NCBI GenBank assembly: GCA_005881615.1
Contig: VBBR01000169.1
Coordinates: 1 to 37,848, forward strand
Length of the DNA stretch: 37,848 nt
From: Candidatus Bathyarchaeota archaeon
GTDB lineage: Archaea; Thermoproteota; Bathyarchaeia; 40CM-2-53-6
Direction of reading: 5' to 3'
This document shows positions 32,075 through 37,848 of the stretch, piece after piece. The notes beneath the pieces were generated by a model. The model was not told the origin of the DNA and ran no database searches. It saw nothing but the letters and a program-made list of their open reading frames with translations. A program made the translations under genes and the position numbers. Position 1 is the first letter of the stretch; each line of letters opens with the position of its first letter.

Positions 32075-33022
32075 TTGCCGCCGGATCTCGTTGTTACAGG
32101 AGCTCTAAACTGGGATGTCAACCTCTTCGTCAAGCGGCTTCCCCGGCCCGGCGAAGAGGTGGTCGTGGAGAAAGTTGACCGGGTTCCAGGAGGAAAAGGT
32201 GGGAATGTCTCGGTTGCAGCCTCTCGAATCCTCGGCCAGAGAAAAGTGGCCTTGTTGGCGTGTGTAGGGAAGGATGAGATCGGCAAGAAACAAGTCTCGA
32301 TTCTCAAACAGGATGGCGTGGACACGTCTGCGGTCCAGACATTGACCAAGCTTGAGTCGGGACAGGCTTACATTACAGTTGACGAGAAGGGTAGGAACAA
32401 TATTGAGACACATTTCGGGGCGAATGCCGGGCTGAAGCGGGACCACATTATGCTCCCAGAGGTTCAGAATCTTTTCGGTAATTGCCGGATGATGGTCGTC
32501 ATAGACCCACCGCGACACGTCGCCGGGAGAATCCTCTCGGAAGGACGCCGCCTCCGACGATCCGTCCTCTGGCATCCAGGCGTCTTGACAAGATTCGGAA
32601 TGAAAGAGTTTACCGGCGAAATGGAGGGTTTGGACTATCTGGTATTGAACGAGCATGAGGCGCTGGCGTTTTCCGGTACACGCAGTCTTGCAGAATCAGT
32701 CGCTGCATTCAACAAGGTCGCGCCGAAAATGAGGGTTATCGTCACGTTAGGAGGCAAGGGGTTCGCGTTTTATGATAAGGAGAAACAGTTGAAGATGAAA
32801 AGCGTCAACCAAGCAAAAATGGGACGGAAGATCGTCAACACGACCGGTTGCGGCGACGCATTCGTCGGAGCCTTTGCAGCCTACAAGGTACTGGGCCTTA
32901 CTGACATCGAGGCGCTTAAGCATGGAAACATGGCAGCAGCGCTAAAGGCTGGTAGGCCGGAGACTAGAGGAAGCCCGACCCGGAAAGAGCTTGAAGAGTT
33001 CTACCAGAAATACTCGGCCTGA
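32075..33022 (+). CDS. PfkB-family sugar kinase (ribokinase-like)
   Basis: The 315-residue protein has PGGKGGNVSVAASRILG as the first PfkB signature and VNTTGCGDAFVGAFAAYKV as the second, containing the anion hole and catalytic Asp (GCGD instead of the common GAGD). The first half has TGALNWDVNLFVKRLPRPGE. The substrate may be ribose or a nucleoside; the family is broad. The start is TTG 32075. Its position just after prs makes a ribose-salvage link plausible but not proven. Confidence 0.88.
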   Translation: MPPDLVVTGALNWDVNLFVKRLPRPGEEVVVEKVDRVPGGKGGNVSVAASRILGQRKVALLACVGKDEIGKKQVSILKQDGVDTSAVQTLTKLESGQAYITVDEKGRNNIETHFGANAGLKRDHIMLPEVQNLFGNCRMMVVIDPPRHVAGRILSEGRRLRRSVLWHPGVLTRFGMKEFTGEMEGLDYLVLNEHEALAFSGTRSLAESVAAFNKVAPKMRVIVTLGGKGFAFYDKEKQLKMKSVNQAKMGRKIVNTTGCGDAFVGAFAAYKVLGLTDIEALKHGNMAAALKAGRPETRGSPTRKELEEFYQKYSA

Positions 33023-33135
33023 CGCGATTCCATCTCAACTGGTTCTCGATTGTATGGCTGGGTTCTATTAGGATTCTGCAGAGTTCGCTTTAATTGCCGG
33101 ACCTCTAATCCTTCCTCCAACGGGGTTTCGACGAA

Positions 33136-34248
33136 TTGGCAACTACCATCGAGGTCGCGAACTGGGATCAGGCTGTCGCCTGGCTCTTGAAGAATGAGAA
33201 TCCAGGCGTTCGATACTGGACATTCAAGGATATTCTTGGAAGATCCGAGAGCGATGCCGAGGTTGTAGCAACCTTGAATGGGATAGCATCTTGGGGTCCC
33301 GTAGCCGAATATCTGAGAGAACAACACCCAGCGGGTTACTGGGGCGATGGGGAGGATGTGTATTGGCCTAAGTGGAAGGCGACTGTTTGGGCGTTAATGT
33401 TGATGGCTGAGATGGGCGTTCCGGGAACACATTCTTCGATTAGGAAAGGCGGCGAGTATTTTCTACGAGTCATGGACGGACAGGATCGATCGTGGCCTCC
33501 GCCAAAATATCCTGATGAGGATCTGCGAGGTTGGCGTTTGGTCTGGGAGCCCTGTGTAACCGGCAACATGGCACGGACACTCGCAGAGTTTGGATTTGAA
33601 AACGATCCCCGCGTACGCGAGATGTTTGAATGGCTTGTGAAGAACCAGCGTGAGGATGGAGGATGGAACTGCGAGACTGAGAAACGAAATGGTGTTGGGG
33701 TGGTCCACCATAGCTCGTTCATGTCGACGATAGAGCCGTTGTGGGCGTTTTCCTCCTTGGACCCTCAGAAATGGCCGCGTGGCGGGCGGGAAGCGGTGGA
33801 AAAAGGAGTGGAGTTCTTGCTCATGCACCGCCTGTTCAAGAGCGATACATCCGGCAAGGTGATTCTTCCGGAATGGACGCAACTGCATTTTCCGCTATTC
33901 TACTTCTATGACATCCTCCATGGATTGCGAGTTGTAACAGCGCTTGGGTTCGGTGGAGATGATCGGACCGAGGACGCTCGGGAGTTGTTATTGTCGAAAC
34001 GGTTGCCAGACTGGACTTGGCCTATGGAGGCGACATATCTTCGAGCACTAAGGCGGAACTTCGTGAAGGACAAGAAGACTGGACAATGGCATTCCGTGCA
34101 GGAGGAAGGCATCGACATTTCCAATGTCTACAAGAGCGCTGGAAAAGTCGTTGATGTTCCGGACATCTACTCAAGCCTGGGCGAGGTGGGAAAGCCCAAT
34201 CCCTGGGTGACCCTGAACGCTCTTAGAGCGCTGAAAGGCCGCGACTGA
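33136..34248 (+). CDS. alpha/alpha-toroid (terpenoid-cyclase-fold) protein
   Basis: The 370-residue protein has repeated helical hairpins and QW-type motifs, for example LVKNQREDGGWNCE, GYWGDGEDVYWPKWKATVWA and FLRVMDGQDRSWPPP. This is the fold shared by squalene/hopene cyclases and prenyltransferase subunits. The DxDD or other cyclase acid motif was not found, so enzymatic activity is uncertain; many soil prokaryotes have similar proteins of unknown role. TTG 33136 is the start. It follows the sugar kinase with a 113-bp gap. Confidence 0.7.
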   Translation: MATTIEVANWDQAVAWLLKNENPGVRYWTFKDILGRSESDAEVVATLNGIASWGPVAEYLREQHPAGYWGDGEDVYWPKWKATVWALMLMAEMGVPGTHSSIRKGGEYFLRVMDGQDRSWPPPKYPDEDLRGWRLVWEPCVTGNMARTLAEFGFENDPRVREMFEWLVKNQREDGGWNCETEKRNGVGVVHHSSFMSTIEPLWAFSSLDPQKWPRGGREAVEKGVEFLLMHRLFKSDTSGKVILPEWTQLHFPLFYFYDILHGLRVVTALGFGGDDRTEDARELLLSKRLPDWTWPMEATYLRALRRNFVKDKKTGQWHSVQEEGIDISNVYKSAGKVVDVPDIYSSLGEVGKPNPWVTLNALRALKGRD

Positions 34249-34579
34249 GCAGATCCCCACTGGAGGACCGTCTTGAAGCGCCCCCATGAGAATCGGCGGC
34301 TTTCACGAAGGAAGGAACGGTAGGCAGAGGCTGGTAAACGTGGATTCTATGAGTCTTCACGAAGGGCGGGGCCCGGGAAAAACCGACCCCTAAAGAGATA
34401 CAACTGGCGCCGGAAGATTGTCCTCAATGAGATTGCTAGTGCTCATACGTCCGACCGTCAGTTCTTATTGCGAACGGCATTCTCCAGTCGAGTTGAAAAT
34501 CCTAACTGGATCTGCAGTGCAACACGTAATGCAGCGGGCACTACCTTGAAAGATTATGGATTCCACGAATGCAAAATGG
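34249..34579. other. 331-bp spacer, no confident gene
   Basis: I see only a 40-codon frame from ATG 34427 (MRLLVLIRPTVSSYC..) without family features. The upstream part is rich in G and A. The plus-strand toroid gene and the minus-strand SDR gene converge here, so terminators are expected, but I cannot point to a clear one. Confidence 0.4.
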
Positions 34580-35389
34580 TCACGTCGTGGATCCTTTCCC
34601 GTCGATATCTGTAAACCCGTACTCTTTCGCGAGTGCTGGGGCTTGAAACGCGTGGCCGGTTTTCTCCATAATTCGAGGATCATTAGCCAAGGCTGCCACT
34701 GCTCGGCCATTGAATAAAGGCGACCAAGAATTGGTCAAGTCAGGAAACAGGTCGGGGTGAGCCAGAACTCCCTCGGTCCGGGTCAGTCTCGGCCACAGTG
34801 AAACAACTGCGACATTGTGCTTGCGCAACTCTTCCGCCGCTCCCTTTGTGAACATGTCGACCCCGGCCTTCACGACATTGTAAGAAACATTACCGGTATA
34901 CTTGACCGCTCCCATAGAGGATACGTTGACGATCAAACCTTTCATTTGACGTGTCATCATTCTCGAAGCGAAACTGCTTGCTACATAATACGAACGAAGT
35001 CCGACATTGTGCATCATGTCCCACTCTTCGGTCGGTAACTCCCAAAATGGAAGATCTTCCCGCGGCCCGTAGTCCAAAGAATAGAGGGTGGCATTGTTAA
35101 CTAGAATATCCAACTTGTCTTGTTCTTTCTGTACACGTCTGAAAACCGCCTCCGTTTCAGAGTCCGATCGATGATCGCATGTCACGGCGATGCCATGCCC
35201 TCCGATTTTGGAAATTTCCTCTGAAGTCGCGGTGACGGACCCTGGCCGCTTGCTATCTCCATTCCGAAGGGTCCTTCCCGTCACATAAACTGTGGAACCT
35301 GCTTCGCCTAGGCCTAGCGCGATACCCCTACCAATGCCCCGACTCGCACCCGTAACAACGGCGATCTTTCCCTTGAGCTTTGCTGGCAT
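34580..35389 (-). CDS. short-chain dehydrogenase/reductase (SDR)
   Basis: NAD(P)-dependent oxidoreductase of 269 residues, Rossmann fold. TGASRGIG at 13-20 binds the cofactor, NNA is near 98-100, and the catalytic set is S157/S158, Y170 and K174 (YNVVK). The C-terminal region matches DHRS1-like members (PDLTNSWSPLFNGRAVAALA). The substrate is unknown. ATG 35389 starts it. It is divergent from the small membrane protein at 35577. Confidence 0.92.
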   Translation of the reverse strand: MPAKLKGKIAVVTGASRGIGRGIALGLGEAGSTVYVTGRTLRNGDSKRPGSVTATSEEISKIGGHGIAVTCDHRSDSETEAVFRRVQKEQDKLDILVNNATLYSLDYGPREDLPFWELPTEEWDMMHNVGLRSYYVASSFASRMMTRQMKGLIVNVSSMGAVKYTGNVSYNVVKAGVDMFTKGAAEELRKHNVAVVSLWPRLTRTEGVLAHPDLFPDLTNSWSPLFNGRAVAALANDPRIMEKTGHAFQAPALAKEYGFTDIDGKGSTT

Positions 35390-35576
35390 AGGAACCAGGC
35401 ACCGTACTCTCGAGGACTAAAAAGTAGGTATTCAGGGCTGAGTTCTGTTGCCCCCGCTCGCGAAGAGCCCCGTAAACGATTCCGAACAAACGCCCAACAG
35501 GCCCTCAAGCAATGGAGGAGAGTGCAAAGAACCAACCTGTTAGGTAACAACTCGATTATGTCCGGGACCTTTCCCA

Positions 35577-35909
35577 TTGGGCTATTCTATGGGCCTCCTG
35601 GTAAAGTTCGAGAGAATCATCGAGTCGTTGATGAGCCTCGTATCACTCGTAGGCTTTGCGAGCACGCTCCTGCTTCTCTACATCTTCCTCACCACGCCTC
35701 CAATAACGACGATCACAGAAACGGGGGTTGGGGTCCAAGGCATCTACACCTACAAGATTACGAATATCGCCATTCAGGGGGTTCCTTTCTTCTGGGTCTT
35801 TACAAGCTTGATTTCATTGTCTGCCGGGCACACGTACAAGTCTGCCAAGCATCTCTTCCTTCACGCCAAAGGCAAACATCCACCTCCACATGTAGCAGAC
35901 CCGAAATAG
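35577..35909 (+). CDS. small two-helix membrane protein
   Basis: The product of TTG 35577 is 110 residues (ATG 35589 gives 106). Helices are at about residues 16-38 (MSLVSLVGFASTLLLLYIF) and 70-85 (VPFFWVFTSLISLSAG). A Thr-rich loop (TTPPITTITETGVGVQG) lies between them and a basic His/Pro tail at the end. The family is unknown. It stands alone between the SDR and zinc-ribbon genes. Confidence 0.5.
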   Translation: MGYSMGLLVKFERIIESLMSLVSLVGFASTLLLLYIFLTTPPITTITETGVGVQGIYTYKITNIAIQGVPFFWVFTSLISLSAGHTYKSAKHLFLHAKGKHPPPHVADPK

Positions 35910-35959
35910 CCTAGAAACTAGATCGGAAAGATCGCGCAGCGCCTAGTCTGCGTTTTCAT

Positions 35960-36112
35960 TTACGATTTGGCCTTAGACGGGTCTTTCTGCTCCTTCCAAG
36001 TCGACCCGCAAACGTGGCAATTGTGATACCTGAACTCGTCTGTTTCGCCAGATGAACGAGTACATGGCCCTGTTGTACCGCAGACGGGGCACGTGTGAGT
36101 TGTCTGCTCCAA
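35960..36112 (-). CDS. short zinc-ribbon protein, TFS/RPB9-like
   Basis: A TTG-initiated 50-residue frame: HTCPVCGTTGPCTRSSGETD, then EFRYHNCHVCGSTWKEQ. The C-x2-C ... C-x2-CG-x2-W spacing, and the TRS-x5-EFR stretch before the second knuckle, resemble the C-terminal ribbon of TFS/TFIIS and RPB9, but the N-terminal domain is absent. It lies just downstream of the M24 peptidase gene (21-bp gap) and is probably co-transcribed. It could instead be an unrelated zinc ribbon. Confidence 0.55.
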   Translation of the reverse strand: MEQTTHTCPVCGTTGPCTRSSGETDEFRYHNCHVCGSTWKEQKDPSKAKS

Positions 36113-36133
36113 CGTCCTGGTCGGTTCCGAGGT

Positions 36134-37435
36134 TTATCCGACCCTGATTATGTCTTCCTGTGGCTTAGATAGTTGTTGGTAGCCGCTCGCTGTGACCAGA
36201 ACATCCTGTTCCAGATTACATGTTCCAAGCTTGCTTGTGACTGAGGGTTCGATCGTGAAGACCATGTCTCTCTGAACGGGTTTCTCGACCTGCTTGCCAT
36301 ACCTGTTCGGCCACCTTGGTCCGAGGAGAGGACCAATCTCGTGAGTGCTCCGACCCAAGACGTGTCCCAGAGCATGTTTGTACTCCGGGTAGCCCTTCTT
36401 GACAATTAGCTTTCTGCCAGCACTATCGACTTTGTAACCCACAGTTCCTGGCTTCAGAGCTGCGAGAGCCGCATCATTTGCAGCTCTAGCGGTCTCGAAC
36501 ATGCGCTTCACCGAGCTAGGAATATTTCCGGGACCAACGAAATAGACTCGCTGGATGTCACTGCAATAGCCTTCATAGTTGACTCCGAAATCGAGTTTGA
36601 CGAAATCGCCGTTCCGAATAGTGGTATTGTGATAGCCTATGTGGCCCATGGGATCGCCGCCAACGTTCACAGATGGACAACGGTCAAAAGCCCAGGCGGT
36701 CGATAGACTCCTTTGGGCGAGAAGCTTGTGGGCGAACTCATGTACGTACCTGTCCTTCTTGCCGGGTCTGATAGCACTCTCGACCTCGTCATAGATCTTC
36801 TCGCACTCGACTATCGCTTTCTTCACAAGTTCGACCTCCTCCGGGACAAGCCTCGCGCGCAACGCAATAGCCAAGTCTTCCCCTGACACGAACCCTTTGG
36901 AATATCCCTTCAATGCCCGTTTGAGATATGCTTCCATGCCGCTCGTTATACCATCTGCAGCGCCTTCGTCGTAACTTGAGTTGACGGCGATACTCTTCGG
37001 CTTCCTTTTTCCGATTATCTGTTTCAGCTTGGGAGCGGCGCCCTCGCTTGCGTATCCAACGACCTCGTCGTAGAACTTGTTCTGCCGAATCGTATCAACC
37101 TCCAAGCCTCCCACAACAGCAGTCTTCGTACCATCCTGGTCGATTATCGCCGCGGACCTCCATGTCAGATCGCTGAACCTCAGATCCTGAGCCAGTGGAT
37201 CCTCGTTCCCTTCCCTAGTGAAGGTGATCCAGAGGTCTATTCCCTGTTCCTTCATCGTTTGCTGAATCCATTTCAGCTTCTTCCTGAGAAATTCCATCTT
37301 GAGGGGGGCTTTGTCGAGCTTCACAGAGAATGATCTGTACGGGAATTGACTTATTGCTTTCTGTTTTGACGACCGTTGCGCGTCGCCCGGAAGGGCCGGC
37401 GCTCCAACGCGTAGGAATGCTGCTTTAGGGTCCAA
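36134..37435 (-). CDS. M24-family metallopeptidase (Xaa-Pro aminopeptidase-like)
   Basis: Pita-bread-fold metallopeptidase. Metal ligands are visible as LDFGVNYEGYCSD (two Asp), HALGHVLGRSTHE (His), IEPSV (Glu) and LEQDVLV (Glu). The N-terminal creatinase-like domain begins MEFLRKKLKWIQQTMKEQGI. Three starts are possible: 37435 (as given), GTG 37324 (KLDKAPLKMEF) or ATG 37297. The 46 residues before MEFL are not typical of the family, but an AT-rich element at 37458-37464 fits a leaderless start at 37435. Likely role: proline-rich peptide breakdown. It is divergent from a cupin gene. Confidence 0.88.
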   Translation of the reverse strand: MDPKAAFLRVGAPALPGDAQRSSKQKAISQFPYRSFSVKLDKAPLKMEFLRKKLKWIQQTMKEQGIDLWITFTREGNEDPLAQDLRFSDLTWRSAAIIDQDGTKTAVVGGLEVDTIRQNKFYDEVVGYASEGAAPKLKQIIGKRKPKSIAVNSSYDEGAADGITSGMEAYLKRALKGYSKGFVSGEDLAIALRARLVPEEVELVKKAIVECEKIYDEVESAIRPGKKDRYVHEFAHKLLAQRSLSTAWAFDRCPSVNVGGDPMGHIGYHNTTIRNGDFVKLDFGVNYEGYCSDIQRVYFVGPGNIPSSVKRMFETARAANDAALAALKPGTVGYKVDSAGRKLIVKKGYPEYKHALGHVLGRSTHEIGPLLGPRWPNRYGKQVEKPVQRDMVFTIEPSVTSKLGTCNLEQDVLVTASGYQQLSKPQEDIIRVG

Positions 37436-37457
37436 TCAAGTTCGACTCAACGCTAAG

Positions 37458-37464
37458 GCTATTA
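37458..37464. promoter_or_regulatory. shared TATA-like element of a divergent pair
   Basis: CTATTAG is 26-32 nt upstream of the plus-strand ATG at 37490. On the minus strand (CTAATAG) it is 23-29 nt upstream of 37435. One element could serve both leaderless promoters, but this depends on the chosen starts. Confidence 0.35.
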
Positions 37465-37489
37465 GTGCTGGACTCTGAAATGGATCCCG

Positions 37490-37848
37490 ATGCAAACAGG
37501 GCAGTACTCGACCAGCCAGTTCGCCATGGACGTCGACACGTGCGTCCGGAAATACCCAAACGAGTCAGAAGTTCTGAGACAGATAGAACCGCTCCTCGAG
37601 AAACTCATCAAGAGCCCCGGATCGGTTCCATCCGAAGCTTTCACGCCGAGAAAGGATAGGTTCGCGATGACCCTTATCCATATGCCGAGGGACGAGATGT
37701 TCTCGATAATCGGAGGAGTCTGGCATCCCGGCCAGACAACTCCAATCCACGACCACTTGACATGGGCACTTATTGGGGTCTATGATGGGGAAGAGCGGGA
37801 AGCACTGTTCCGCAGAACCGATGATGGATCGAATTCCAATATTGCGAA
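37490..37848 (+). CDS. cysteine/3-mercaptopropionate dioxygenase-like cupin, partial
   Basis: The frame runs open to the window end and covers 119 residues. The cupin motif GGVWHPGQTTPIHDHLTWAL, followed by GVYDGEEREALFR, matches thiol dioxygenases (cysteine dioxygenase type), where the two His of H-D-H bind iron. The third His would lie beyond the edge. ATG 37490 or 37526 starts it. The true substrate cannot be told from this part. Confidence 0.75.
   Translation, partial: MQTGQYSTSQFAMDVDTCVRKYPNESEVLRQIEPLLEKLIKSPGSVPSEAFTPRKDRFAMTLIHMPRDEMFSIIGGVWHPGQTTPIHDHLTWALIGVYDGEEREALFRRTDDGSNSNIA

Noticed and set aside
34427-34552. 40-codon frame in the spacer after the toroid gene
   Set aside because: It has no family features or ribosome site, and it lies beside two converging genes.

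Overview
The window is archaeal. The evidence is an archaeal-type ribosomal protein/SecY/adenylate kinase/EMC3/eL34/cytidylate kinase cluster, the large subunit of the archaeal polymerase PolD, a KaiC-like ATPase, a Dpo4-type Y-family polymerase, two flavin/F420-type split-barrel oxidoreductases and many TTG starts. A tRNA-Leu carries an archaeal bulge-helix-bulge intron. The mixture fits a TACK archaeon, probably a soil Nitrososphaeria- or Bathyarchaeia-like lineage; that placement is inference. A secreted G1 (eqolisin-type) peptidase and several exported or surface proteins fit a soil or acidic habitat.

Layout. 1-900: mostly gene-poor, with a possible 37-residue membrane peptide and, on the minus strand, tRNA-Leu(GAG) with a 23-nt intron inside its D stem. 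914-4926: a tightly packed plus-strand operon, uL15-SecY-Adk-EMC3/DUF106-eL34-Cmk, with overlapping or near-touching genes; SecY has no standard start codon where its conserved N-terminus begins. 4927-5478: a scar holding the 3' end of a tnpB gene and its omega-RNA. 5479-7932: a VIT1-like membrane protein, a threonine/serine dehydratase divergent from RidA, and a deazaflavin-type oxidoreductase. 8014-9290: an IS200/IS605-type element with an apparently intact TnpB and no TnpA.

9337-17566: a secreted eqolisin, a thioredoxin-fold protein, an 837-bp gene-free stretch with a degenerate repeat, a small protein that looks like eukaryotic ribosomal protein eL22, a VOC protein, small proteins (one DUF1059-like), a multi-pass membrane protein behind a possible structured leader, and a minus-strand operon of ParB-like, retropepsin-like and DinB/Dpo4 proteins. 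17749-21433: PolD large subunit and a winged-helix regulator. 21497-26483: surface proteins (CHRD, GOLD-like and beta-propeller), a membrane-anchored HTH regulator and a PPOX protein. 26628-31027: Tat-exported amidase, DUF72, KaiC-like ATPase and PAP2 phosphatase. 31116-34248: PRPP synthetase, a PfkB sugar kinase and an alpha/alpha-toroid protein. 34580-37848: an SDR, small membrane and zinc-ribbon proteins, an M24 peptidase and a cut-off cysteine-dioxygenase-like cupin.

The strongest unusual signal is the pair of tnpB 3' ends (5016-5220 and 8014-8200). Their nucleotide sequences have diverged, yet at least two helices are kept by compensatory changes on both strands, which indicates a conserved omega-RNA. 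The copy at 5016 has lost nearly all of its protein gene, so it could be an orphan guide RNA that the intact TnpB might use in trans. Other points worth checking are the D-stem tRNA intron, the eL22-like protein, the possible leader RNA at 14455-14536, and two conserved membrane proteins without ATG/GTG/TTG starts.
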